In this document: one piece after another, positions 34,392-42,920 of the stretch
Position numbering within the stretch: the stretch's first letter is position 1
Layout: each line of letters begins with the position of its first letter
Source: Bacteroidales bacterium
GTDB taxonomy: Bacteria; Bacteroidota; Bacteroidia; Bacteroidales; P3
DNA: 64,000 nt
Assembly: GCA_017522065.1 (NCBI GenBank)
Contig: JAFXAD010000062.1
Span: 124,001-188,000, forward strand
Direction of reading: 5' to 3'
Notes under the pieces: model-generated
Database searches by the model: none
Told to the model about the DNA's origin: nothing
Seen by the model: the letters and a program-made list of their open reading frames with translations, nothing else
Translations under genes and position numbers: made by a program

Positions 34392-35687
34392 TCACGCCAT
34401 AGGTCCGGCACTTACGACAAGCATATTGTCATAAGAAAGAACTCGTTGGGCTGTTTCGAGAAGCTCCGACGGCGAAATGCCACCTTGTTTTATGACTCCG
34501 AGCAGGTTGTCGGTGAATAGTTCCGTCACACCGCAAGCAAACATGTTCGAAAAGCGTTCCATGCGCTCGAACACTCCGTCTATTCCTCTAATGAAATCGC
34601 CTACCATGGACGATTGCGCCATCTGCAGCTCGTCGATACCGACAGGCTCGTTACACAGCCTGTCAATCTCGTTCCTAATCTCTTGCAGAGCCGCATCAGC
34701 TTTCGATGCCGCCACTTCGCTGAATATATAGAACGCCATGCTGCCCCGATAAATCTGGGTTTGCGAATAGATACCATAGGTGTAGCCTTTGTCCTCGCGG
34801 ATATTGGTCATGAGTCGCGACCCGAAATAGCCGCCCAACACCGTGTTGAGCACCATGAAGCGAGCATATTCGACATCGCTCCAACCAAACGGAAGCAGAC
34901 GCCCGACACGCAGAGCCGACTGCACGGCATTGGGCATGGGCAATCGGATTTCGCGTTCCTCGCCAGGTTGCGGCGTGGGCAAAGACAGTGGTTGATAGGA
35001 CTCTGTGACAGCACTGCCAAACAGCTTGTCGATAAGGTCAAGCGTCCCCTCGGGCACATTGCCACCCAGCATAATGGTCATTCGGGAGGGTACGAGATAT
35101 TGCCTGTAATATCTGCGAGTATCCTCTACCGAAAGGCGATCGACGTCGTCGACAGTTGCAAAGCGCCCCAGGGGGTGTGAAGAACCGTAAAGCCCTTTGT
35201 AAAAATTGCACCGCGCGACGTGCGATGGTTTGAGGGCTGCCGTTTCGAGAGTTTGGCGACGTTTTGAAACAAAGATATCGAACTCCTCCTGCGGATACGA
35301 AGCATCGACAAGGCATTCCTGCAGCAATGGCAGGAACTCAACAAGATAGCGCGAAAGACAATAGACCGTTAGCGACGACGAGACGGAATCGCACCGACTG
35401 TCGAAGACGATGCCGCGGAAATCAACAAACTCCGCAATCTGACGTGCTGTATGCCGGCTTGTACCAGCGGTGAGCAGTCTGATAGCAGATGCCGTCTGCA
35501 AGAATTTGTCCTGATGAGCTGTGCCGCAGTCGAAAATGAAATCAATGCGGACTATGTCAATATGTTTGTCGAAGAAGAGATATACAGGACGACCATTCGT
35601 GAGGTCGTAGCGTTGCGGGACAAGACCTTCGCGATTGATTGTCTCTGGATTTAGCGTACCCTTGACAGGATTGGAAGATGATATCAT
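34392..35687 (-). CDS. M16 family peptidase homologue without the zinc site
   Basis: 431 residues. The fold of the insulinase family is clear from VYCLSRYLVEFLPLLQECLV and the C-terminal-domain marker LGGYFGSRLMTNIREDKGYT, TYGIYSQTQIYRG (the Arg/Tyr pair). However, the HxxEH zinc motif is replaced: the region that should hold it reads DCGTAHQDKFLQTASAIRLL, lacking the required Glu-His. Such inactive M16 chains often pair with an active one; an active M16 gene lies at 50023-52890, but not adjacent. The start ATG 35687 was chosen over 35729 because the family sequence begins near there. Its leader is the G-rich (on the sense strand) telomere-like repeat. Confidence 0.85.
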   Translation of the reverse strand: MISSSNPVKGTLNPETINREGLVPQRYDLTNGRPVYLFFDKHIDIVRIDFIFDCGTAHQDKFLQTASAIRLLTAGTSRHTARQIAEFVDFRGIVFDSRCDSVSSSLTVYCLSRYLVEFLPLLQECLVDASYPQEEFDIFVSKRRQTLETAALKPSHVARCNFYKGLYGSSHPLGRFATVDDVDRLSVEDTRRYYRQYLVPSRMTIMLGGNVPEGTLDLIDKLFGSAVTESYQPLSLPTPQPGEEREIRLPMPNAVQSALRVGRLLPFGWSDVEYARFMVLNTVLGGYFGSRLMTNIREDKGYTYGIYSQTQIYRGSMAFYIFSEVAASKADAALQEIRNEIDRLCNEPVGIDELQMAQSSMVGDFIRGIDGVFERMERFSNMFACGVTELFTDNLLGVIKQGGISPSELLETAQRVLSYDNMLVVSAGPMA

Positions 35688-35722
35688 TTTTTTTATCTTT
35701 TTATTCAGAATACATTCATAAA

Positions 35723-35880
35723 TCCCCAAACATACCCCTCAAACCCTAAAACCCTAAAACCTTCAACCCTAAAACCTTCAATCCTAAAACCCTTTAACCC
35801 TAAAACCCTTTAACCCTAAAACCCTCAAACCCTTCAACCCTAAAACCTTCAACCCTAAAACCTTCTAACCCTCTAACCCT
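35723..35880. repeat. Long telomere-like CCCTAAA/CCCTTCAA repeat tract
   Basis: About 158 bases of degenerate 7-9-base units (CCCTAAAA, CCCTTCAA, CCCTTTAA, CCTTCAAC). No G occurs on the plus strand from about 35709 to 35892. It includes the 20-base string shared with 2983-3002 at 35822-35841. It lies between the stop codon of the TonB receptor and the M16-like gene, so their transcript reads it as GGGTTAGAGGGTT-type G-rich RNA that could form G-quadruplexes. Confidence 0.95.
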
Positions 35881-38450
35881 CAAAACTTCACTGTCACCTT
35901 GAAATTCAACTGGCGTGCCGTGAGGTAGTTTGGCACAGGATAATACTGGTTGTTATAGTCGGACACAAATATGAACGACACCACATTGCGGTAGTCGAAA
36001 ATATTGAACAACTCCACACTGAGCAGGATATCGTCTACATATTGCATCAGACGGCTGCTACGGATGCGTTCGAATCGCGACAGCTGGATCGTGTTGCCCC
36101 AATCGACTCGGAAATAGGCCGGGTAGCGACGGATTATAGAGAAGTCCTTTTGCGTAGGATATGTGAATGGCAATCCTGAAGAGACAATGAAATTGAGCGA
36201 CATACGCCAAAACGGTACACTCGGCACATAGTCTTGGAAGAAAATCTTGAAGCTGACGCGCTGGTCGGTGGGACGCGGCAGCCAGCCGTAGGCGTCGCCA
36301 TCAATGTCCTCACGTGTACGCATCAACGAGAGCGATGCCCACGATTCGAGGCCATCGACAACCTCGCCACTCAATCGGAGCGAAAGTCCTGTAGCATAAC
36401 CCACTGCATTATTCTCTCCGCTGTAACGCATCCTAAGATTGTCGATGCTATATGAAATCAGGTCGTCGATATACTTATAGTATACATCTGTAGTCAGTTT
36501 GAACGGGCGGCTGTCGATACGGAAATTCCAATCAATCGTTCCCATGAGCTGATAGGAATCCTGCGGACGTATGGAGTGGTTTAGCCGTCCGTCAGCAGAA
36601 CGGTATTCGCGATAGGTCGGTGCCTGGCTATAGACTCCTGCCGCAAGGCGGAAGAGAATATCCCTCTTGATGTTGGGCTTGAAGTTCAGGCTAAGTCGCG
36701 GCGAGAGGATGAAACCCCTGTTGTGTGGCGACGTCTCGTCGAACAAGGCCTCATGCGGATAGTTGGACACGTTGCCGGTAAGGTTGTCGTTGGTGAAATC
36801 GATGTCGTACCATTGCCCTCTGATGCCAGCCACGATGGAGAACATGTGGTCGTGGCGGGTATAGAAATCGACATTACGCTGCGCGTATGCCGAAAGGCGC
36901 ATCACGCCCAAAGTATGGTTCGAGCGGCAGAACTGCTGCAGGATAGGCGTCGACGGCATGTTGCTGTCAACCCCAGGGGTCGGTATCACCGTCGGCATGG
37001 CGTATCCAGCCGAGTCGACCCATTTCCACTCGCGCATTTTATCGCGCACCTGCTCGTACTGGACCTTCACACCCCAGTTCCAGTTGCCCATGCGCGCATA
37101 GTGTGTTCCCTGGAGCATAGACGAGAAATAGTTGGTCTGGAGCGAATTGCGTGCATGCTCCAGAAACGAGCCGATGCCTCGGTCAAAGCGCGACGTCTCG
37201 CCGTTCTCGTCGACGTTTCCAACATTCAGTTCGTAGAGCATGAACTGGCTCAAAATGTCGTAATTCTCAACCTCGCGGTTCGACTGGAAGGAGTTGGTGA
37301 ACCTCAGTTTATAGTCATTACCGGGATGGAAGTCGAGGGCGAGCGATGCAAGCGCCGTCCTGTAGCTGTCATGTTCTTCGCCTTCATAATAGACGTCGAA
37401 CTGCATCACCTCCTGCCAGCCGCCAAAGGTGGTGGTCTGCGACGAGGGAACAAGCCCATACAAATTGCGGGTCGCAACGACAAGAAGCTGAAGGTCGAGG
37501 GCCTCATTGATTCTATAGCCTATGAGCCCCTGCAAATCAGTATAAGATGTATTGTAGTTGCCTTTAGTGTCGAGGGTACGGAAAATGTAACGGTTGGAAT
37601 GCTGACGGAATCCTATCGAATATGAAATCCTGTCGCCGACAGCACCCTGCAGCGAAAGCGAGGCTCCCAGCATTGATGCCGATAACTGGCCGCGCGTGTC
37701 GTGGAAAATCTTGCCCGACGCTGTGTCGCCCTGCGCATACGGTGTCGAATATGCTATGTCGAGCACCGATGCCATCCTGTCGCCATAAGTGGCATCGAAG
37801 CCACCGGGCGAGAACTTGACGAACGAGACCATGTCGGGGTTGATTATCGATGTCCCCTCCTGCTGCCCGTTGCGCACCAGTGTGGGGCGGAAGATTTCGA
37901 CTCCGTTGATATAGACCAGGTTCTCATCGAACGAGCCTCCTCGGACCGAGTACTGGGACGACATCTCATTGTTGGAACTGACGTCGGGAAGGGTCTTGAG
38001 CAACGACTCTACCCCACCCTGCGGACCTACATTGTTCTCCACCTTTTCGATGTTCACCGTCGTGAATGTCGTTTTTCTGTTCTTTTCCTCTGTGACTTTC
38101 ACGACGTCGAGCTGAGTGGTCTGTTTCTTCAATGAAAAAACAATATTCAGCGGAGCGTTCTGCTTGGTTGTCAAGACAGTGTCTGCCGTTTCGAAACCCG
38201 TACAGCGGACGCTGATTTCGATTTCCTTTCCGGCAGGAAGCTGCATACTGTAGCGACCCTGCTCGTCGCTCTTTGTTCCAACGACAGGATTGAGATTCGT
38301 CACAACTACGCTGGCATAAGGAACGGGTTTGGAATCGGTATCGACAACCTTGCCACTCATAACGACAAGTTCCTGAGCGTCAACCGACGACAAGAACAAC
38401 AAGAATAGTGGCACAAGCAACGCTCGTATGAATTCCGCAGTTTTTTTCAT
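35880..38450 (-). CDS. TonB-dependent outer-membrane receptor
   Basis: 856 residues. A signal peptide (about 1-26, ending SSVDAQ) is followed by a carboxypeptidase-D-regulatory-like domain (about 29-108, ASVVVTNLNPVVGTKSDEQG), a plug (about 130-250, with LKTLPDVSSNNEMSSQYSVR and VYINGVEIFRP) and a 22-strand barrel ending in the aromatic LNFKVTVKF. No SusD-like partner is adjacent, so it is unlikely to be a polysaccharide SusCD pair; it could transport a metal chelate, vitamin or peptide. The divergent small secreted gene begins 90 bases upstream. Substrate unknown. Confidence 0.9.
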   Translation of the reverse strand: MKKTAEFIRALLVPLFLLFLSSVDAQELVVMSGKVVDTDSKPVPYASVVVTNLNPVVGTKSDEQGRYSMQLPAGKEIEISVRCTGFETADTVLTTKQNAPLNIVFSLKKQTTQLDVVKVTEEKNRKTTFTTVNIEKVENNVGPQGGVESLLKTLPDVSSNNEMSSQYSVRGGSFDENLVYINGVEIFRPTLVRNGQQEGTSIINPDMVSFVKFSPGGFDATYGDRMASVLDIAYSTPYAQGDTASGKIFHDTRGQLSASMLGASLSLQGAVGDRISYSIGFRQHSNRYIFRTLDTKGNYNTSYTDLQGLIGYRINEALDLQLLVVATRNLYGLVPSSQTTTFGGWQEVMQFDVYYEGEEHDSYRTALASLALDFHPGNDYKLRFTNSFQSNREVENYDILSQFMLYELNVGNVDENGETSRFDRGIGSFLEHARNSLQTNYFSSMLQGTHYARMGNWNWGVKVQYEQVRDKMREWKWVDSAGYAMPTVIPTPGVDSNMPSTPILQQFCRSNHTLGVMRLSAYAQRNVDFYTRHDHMFSIVAGIRGQWYDIDFTNDNLTGNVSNYPHEALFDETSPHNRGFILSPRLSLNFKPNIKRDILFRLAAGVYSQAPTYREYRSADGRLNHSIRPQDSYQLMGTIDWNFRIDSRPFKLTTDVYYKYIDDLISYSIDNLRMRYSGENNAVGYATGLSLRLSGEVVDGLESWASLSLMRTREDIDGDAYGWLPRPTDQRVSFKIFFQDYVPSVPFWRMSLNFIVSSGLPFTYPTQKDFSIIRRYPAYFRVDWGNTIQLSRFERIRSSRLMQYVDDILLSVELFNIFDYRNVVSFIFVSDYNNQYYPVPNYLTARQLNFKVTVKF

Positions 38451-38540
38451 CGCTCCATTAACGGAAGTCCAAAATCTTTATTGTAAAGTCACAATAAAAA
38501 AAACTCTTTCAACGTTATCGTCATAAGTCTTTGTCTAAAA

Positions 38541-39032
38541 ATGAAAATAAAAACCATATTACTCTTCGCTTTCGTGCTGGCAGCCACGGTCTTACACTCG
38601 CAAGACCTGCAGCTCACTTTCACTTCGGCGACCGACGCCAAGTTCTTCGTCTACCTCAACGGCAAACTACAGAACGAGAAATCGACAGGTATGGTGACTA
38701 TCAAAAACCTGGAAGACAAAGACTACCATGTACGCATCGTTATCGACGACCCCTTCGAAGTCGCCGTGACGCGCACCATTCGTCCCGACCGCAAGCACAA
38801 CGAATACTCAGTGAAATTCAATGCCGTACGCGAACGGGTCTATCTAAAGTCTATTGGGGCCTCGCAACGCGACGAGGGCGACAACAACCTGTGGGTTCCA
38901 CAGGACCCAACACCTCCACAGACTGCCGAAGAAGAGACCCCTCGGCATCATTCTTCTATTAAAAGAAACGACGACAGCGACACCGCAAACAGACGCATAA
39001 TGAACCGTGTCCGCACGCAAACCATCGAATAA
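38541..39032 (+). CDS. Hypothetical secreted protein
   Basis: 163 residues. A signal peptide (MKIKTILLFAFVLAATVLHS) precedes a beta-rich domain with the segment FTSATDAKFFVYLNGKLQNE, typical of a PEGA-like/DUF4476 N-terminus in Bacteroidota, then a charged tail rich in Glu, Pro and Arg. Function unknown. It starts on the plus strand 90 bases from the divergent TonB receptor and is followed after 12 bases by the MORN-repeat gene, so they are probably cotranscribed with mtaB. Confidence 0.7.
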   Translation: MKIKTILLFAFVLAATVLHSQDLQLTFTSATDAKFFVYLNGKLQNEKSTGMVTIKNLEDKDYHVRIVIDDPFEVAVTRTIRPDRKHNEYSVKFNAVRERVYLKSIGASQRDEGDNNLWVPQDPTPPQTAEEETPRHHSSIKRNDDSDTANRRIMNRVRTQTIE

Positions 39033-39044
39033 AAATACATTTTT

Positions 39045-40088
39045 ATGAAAAAAACAGTCAAAGCTCTTCTTGCATCCACTCTTGTTTTCAGCCTGTGCAT
39101 GTCCAGCATGCTGACAGCCCAGAACCGCATCGACAACCAAGGCCGGCGACAAGGCCATTGGATCAAGACCGACAAAGACGGAAGCCGTATCTTTGAAGGC
39201 GACTTCGTGGACGGCAAAGAGACCGGAGTTTTCAACTACTACTACCCCGACGGAACCTTGAAAATCCGCAACACCTATACACAGCCCGGACGCTACTGCA
39301 AGCATGAAGCCTACGACCAGAAGGGACGCCTCCTCGCCACAGGATTCTACGACCAGAAAAACCGCGACGGCGAATGGCGCTATTACAGCCATAACGGAAA
39401 CCTCGTCAAAATAGCCAACTATCGCATGGGCATCAAGGACGGTGCCCACATCATCTTCAATTCCAACGGCGACACCGCCGAAATAGCCAACTGGAAAGAC
39501 AACCACCGCCACGGACGCTGGTGGAAACGCATCGGCGAAAAAGGCTGGATATGCGGACAATACGTGAACGGTCTGATGCAAGGCCGACTTGTACAATACA
39601 ACGGCAACGGACAACTGGTGGACGACGACAATTACCTTGACGGAGTCAAAGACGGACGCTGCCGACACTACGAGAACGGACGCTGCACCGTCGACGAGAC
39701 TTGGCAACAAGGAACCCTCGCCGACCGCAAGATTCTGCTCAACTGCCCCACGGAACGCTGGCAATCAATATTTGGTATCGCATACTACACTCCCAAAGGC
39801 GCCTCTGGCAAAGGAACAACGGTATATCTTAACGACGGAACAAAACTGACCTGCACCGACATGGCCGACATCATCAACGAACGCGTCGGACATGAGCATT
39901 TCGTCCTCATCGACCGCAAATCGCAACTTATGGCCAACATCGGCAGCATCGTGGACATCGTCAAAGACGAAGACGGACGCCCAATACTCGACCTGATGCC
40001 CAAACCGCCTTTCACTGTCTTCCCTGACGAAGAATGTCTAAAGATGATCCGCAGCCTGAAACGCATAGACCAACTCGACGAAGAATAG
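39045..40088 (+). CDS. Secreted MORN/YwqK-repeat protein
   Basis: 347 residues. A signal peptide (about 1-26, ending MLTAQ) is followed by six or so MORN-like repeats of the form GxWxxxxxxGxxxxxGxYxxGxxxG (residues about 30-230, e.g. GRRQGHWIKTDKDGSRIFEG and GEWRYYSHNGNLVKIANYRM). The last 110 residues are a different alpha/beta domain. In databases the YwqK label comes with 'antitoxin', but no toxin gene is nearby and this protein is exported, so an envelope role is more likely. Spacing of 12 and 5 bases to its neighbours suggests an operon with mtaB. Confidence 0.8.
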   Translation: MKKTVKALLASTLVFSLCMSSMLTAQNRIDNQGRRQGHWIKTDKDGSRIFEGDFVDGKETGVFNYYYPDGTLKIRNTYTQPGRYCKHEAYDQKGRLLATGFYDQKNRDGEWRYYSHNGNLVKIANYRMGIKDGAHIIFNSNGDTAEIANWKDNHRHGRWWKRIGEKGWICGQYVNGLMQGRLVQYNGNGQLVDDDNYLDGVKDGRCRHYENGRCTVDETWQQGTLADRKILLNCPTERWQSIFGIAYYTPKGASGKGTTVYLNDGTKLTCTDMADIINERVGHEHFVLIDRKSQLMANIGSIVDIVKDEDGRPILDLMPKPPFTVFPDEECLKMIRSLKRIDQLDEE

Positions 40089-40093
40089 CAGCA

Positions 40094-41371
40094 ATGACAA
40101 TAGCCGCCCACACCCTCGGGTGCAAACTCAACTTTGCCGAAACATCTAACATAGTCCGCAACTTCACATTGCACGGATGGCAGTCGGTCGACTTCGACTC
40201 AAAGGCCGACCTCTACGTCATCAACACTTGCACCGTAACGGCCATCGCCGAGAAAAAATGCCGCAACGCCATACGGCAGGCTGTGGCCAACAACCCCGAC
40301 GGCATTGTGGCCGTCATAGGGTGCTTCGCACAAAATGCCGCCAACGAGATTGACACAATCGACGGTGTCGACTTCATCCTCGGCAACGACCGCAAACACG
40401 ACCTGTACGAAATTGTGGACAATTACCTGAACCACAAGGGATACCAGAAAACCGACACTCCTCCTGCAAATACATTCCACCTCGCCTACTCACACGCCGA
40501 CCGCACCCGCACATTCTTCAAGATACAGGACGGATGCGACTATTTCTGCTCCTATTGCGCAATTCCGTTTGCACGTGGCCATTCCCGAAGCACCACTGTC
40601 GAAGAAACTATGGCGACAGCTCGCGAAATAGCCGCCTCCGGAGCCAAAGAGGTAGTCCTCACTGGCGTCAATACCGGCACTTTCGGCAAAGACAACGGCG
40701 AGAGCCTCTTCGACCTGCTCAAAAAGCTGGATACTGTCGACGGTATTGAACGCTACCGCATTTCGAGCATCGAGCCCAACTTGCTTACCGACGAGATAAT
40801 TGAGTTTGTCGCCGCCTCAAAGAAATTCCTGCCACACTTCCACATCCCCCTGCAGGCTGGTAGCGACGCCGTACTTGCTCTCATGCACAGACGGTACGAC
40901 ACCGCATTCTACGCCGACCTTCTCAAGAAGATTAAAGCTCTCATGCCCGATGCCTGCATCGCTGCCGACATCATGGCCGGATTCAATGGCGAGAACGACG
41001 AAGAGTTTGAGAAAACAAAAACCTTCGTCAGTTCAATTCCTATCTCCTACCTCCATGTGTTCACATTCAGTGAACGTCCTCGCACCGCAGCCCTACGCAT
41101 GGACGGACACATACCGATGCACCACCGCCGCGAACACAGCCGGCAACTGCAGGAAATATCAGACCGCAAAAAACAGGAATTCTACCTTTCGCAGCAAGGC
41201 AAGACCCGTCCCGTACTATGGGAAAGCGACCTAAAGGAAGGTTTCATGCACGGATTTACAGACAACTACATACGTGTGCGACGCCCCTACGATGCAGCTT
41301 TGGTCAACACTATCACCCCTTTCAGACTCGACCGCTTCGATGCCGAAAACGAAGTGTTTGTAGAATGTTAA
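40094..41371 (+). CDS. mtaB: tRNA (N6-threonylcarbamoyladenosine-37-C2)-methylthiotransferase
   Basis: 425 residues. It turns t6A37 of tRNA into ms2t6A. It has the N-terminal UPF0004 cluster (C10 in TLGCKLNFAET, C46 in NTCTVTA, C77 in IGCFAQ), the radical SAM CxxxCxxC in DGCDYFCSYCAIPFARG (C148, C152, C155) and a C-terminal TRAM-like end. The absence of the longer MiaB-type C-terminus and the CKLN signature favour MtaB over MiaB. The frame is open for 20 codons upstream, overlapping the MORN gene; ATG 40094 (MTIAAHTLGCKLN) is the family start. Confidence 0.93.
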   Translation: MTIAAHTLGCKLNFAETSNIVRNFTLHGWQSVDFDSKADLYVINTCTVTAIAEKKCRNAIRQAVANNPDGIVAVIGCFAQNAANEIDTIDGVDFILGNDRKHDLYEIVDNYLNHKGYQKTDTPPANTFHLAYSHADRTRTFFKIQDGCDYFCSYCAIPFARGHSRSTTVEETMATAREIAASGAKEVVLTGVNTGTFGKDNGESLFDLLKKLDTVDGIERYRISSIEPNLLTDEIIEFVAASKKFLPHFHIPLQAGSDAVLALMHRRYDTAFYADLLKKIKALMPDACIAADIMAGFNGENDEEFEKTKTFVSSIPISYLHVFTFSERPRTAALRMDGHIPMHHRREHSRQLQEISDRKKQEFYLSQQGKTRPVLWESDLKEGFMHGFTDNYIRVRRPYDAALVNTITPFRLDRFDAENEVFVEC

Positions 41372-41414
41372 CAAAAAAATAATCATCAAATCCAATACTC
41401 ACACTCTTTTTCCG

Positions 41415-41422
41415 TACCTTTG
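41415..41422 (+). promoter_or_regulatory. Putative -7 element of the PurF-like gene
   Basis: TACCTTTG matches TAnnTTTG, 54 bases upstream of ATG 41476. Confidence 0.5.
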
Positions 41423-41475
41423 CATTTTTACAAACAACAATATATAAAAATTATCATCTTTTAAATTAAACAATT

Positions 41476-42918
41476 ATGAGCGGACTTTTCGGTGTAGTAA
41501 CCACAAATCCCTGCGCTACCGACCTTTTTTACGGTACTGATTATCACTCGCACCTCGGCACTCGTCGTGCCGGATTAAGCACCATCGACAATGGTGTGAT
41601 GCACCTCAACATCCACAATATCCAGAACTCGTATTTCAGAACCAAGTTCAGCAACGACTTGCACGAAATGCTTGGCGATATGGGCATTGGCGTGATCAGC
41701 GACACTGACCCGCAACCCATCGTCGTAAACTCACACCTTGGGCGCTTCGCTGTATGTACCGTAAGCAAAATCAACAACATGGCCGAACTTGAGCAACAAT
41801 GTCTCAACCAGCGCCAGCAGTTCACCGAGCTCAGCATGGGAGGCACCAACCCCACCGAACTTGTAGCTCTGCTCATCACACAAGGCAAAGATTTCGCCGA
41901 TGGCATCCGTAACGTTTACAGACACGTCAAAGGCAGCGTTTCGATGCTCATCCTTACCGAACACGGCATCATTGCCGCACGCGACTACCTGGGACGAACA
42001 CCTCTCGTCATCGGTCGTCGCGGCGCCGACTACGCCATTGCATCCGAAAGCCACTCCTATATCAACCTCGGATTCCAGACCGTACGCTATGTCGCCCCGG
42101 GCGAAGCTGTGATGGTGTCTCACGAGGGTCTGACACAATTGCTCAAACCTTCAGAGAAAATGCAGATTTGCTCGTTCCTCTGGATATACTATGGCTATCC
42201 TGTAGCCCAATACGAAGACATCAACGCCGAAGAGGTTCGCTACCAACTCGGCCTCTCGATGGGGCTCAGCGACGACATCGAAGCCGACTTCGTCTCGGCC
42301 ATACCAGACTCCGGAATCGGAATGGCTCTCGGATATGCCGCCGGAAAAGGAATCCCCTACAAACGCGGTGTCTTAAAATACACCCCCACATGGTCTCGCA
42401 GCTTCATGCCCGTTAACCAGGAGTCACGCAACCTTGTCGCCAAAATGAAACTCATCCCAAGCCGCAAAGTACTTGAAGGAAAGGATGTTGTATTCTGCGA
42501 CGACTCTATCGTGCGCGGAACGCAGCTACGCGACCAAGTGAAGATGCTTTACAACTCCGGCGTGAAACACGTCCACATCCGCATCAGCTGCCCCCCGCTG
42601 ATCCATGGCTGCACTTTCCTCAATTTCTCGGCATCGAAAAACGACATGGAACTGATTGCACGCCGCTGCATCGAAGAACTCGAAGGTGGAGAAATACGCA
42701 ACCTCGAAGCCTATCGCGACAGCACCACGAAGGAATATGCAAACATGGTTGAGAAAATACGTCAGCACGTAGGCGTAGACACATTAAAATTCAACAATTT
42801 GCAGACAGTGTGCGATGCCATTGGACTCCGAAAGGAAGATGTTTGCACACACTGTTTCGACGGCTCAAGCTACGATATCAGCAGCCTCAATCCTGACCAA
42901 CTCTCTTTGGAAATCTGA
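41476..42918 (+). CDS. PurF-like amidophosphoribosyltransferase lacking the N-terminal nucleophile Cys
   Basis: 480 residues. The C-terminal part is a PRPP-binding phosphoribosyltransferase with the loop VVFCDDSIVRGTQLR and iron-sulfur-type cysteines (CSFLW near residue 235, ISCPPLIHGC, CTHCFDG near the end) as in Bacillus-type PurF. The N-terminal part is the class II glutamine amidotransferase fold (GTDYHSHLGTRRAGL, SHLGRFAVC). The residue after the start Met is Ser (MSGLFGVV), where true PurF has Cys, the glutaminase nucleophile, so glutamine hydrolysis should be lost. It could use free ammonia for purine synthesis or have another role. Whether a standard PurF exists elsewhere cannot be seen. 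It is followed two bases later by the 614-residue secreted protein. Confidence 0.85.
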   Translation: MSGLFGVVTTNPCATDLFYGTDYHSHLGTRRAGLSTIDNGVMHLNIHNIQNSYFRTKFSNDLHEMLGDMGIGVISDTDPQPIVVNSHLGRFAVCTVSKINNMAELEQQCLNQRQQFTELSMGGTNPTELVALLITQGKDFADGIRNVYRHVKGSVSMLILTEHGIIAARDYLGRTPLVIGRRGADYAIASESHSYINLGFQTVRYVAPGEAVMVSHEGLTQLLKPSEKMQICSFLWIYYGYPVAQYEDINAEEVRYQLGLSMGLSDDIEADFVSAIPDSGIGMALGYAAGKGIPYKRGVLKYTPTWSRSFMPVNQESRNLVAKMKLIPSRKVLEGKDVVFCDDSIVRGTQLRDQVKMLYNSGVKHVHIRISCPPLIHGCTFLNFSASKNDMELIARRCIEELEGGEIRNLEAYRDSTTKEYANMVEKIRQHVGVDTLKFNNLQTVCDAIGLRKEDVCTHCFDGSSYDISSLNPDQLSLEI

Positions 42919-42920
42919 CC

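Noticed and set aside
35723-35880. Eukaryotic telomere sequence or contaminant
   Set aside because: The repeat resembles CCCTAAA telomeres, but it lies between two ordinary bacterial genes on one strand, and the same family occurs in other leaders of the window.
39045-40088. Toxin-antitoxin system (YwqK antitoxin label)
   Set aside because: The protein has a signal peptide, its neighbours are a secreted protein and mtaB, and no toxin-like gene is present.
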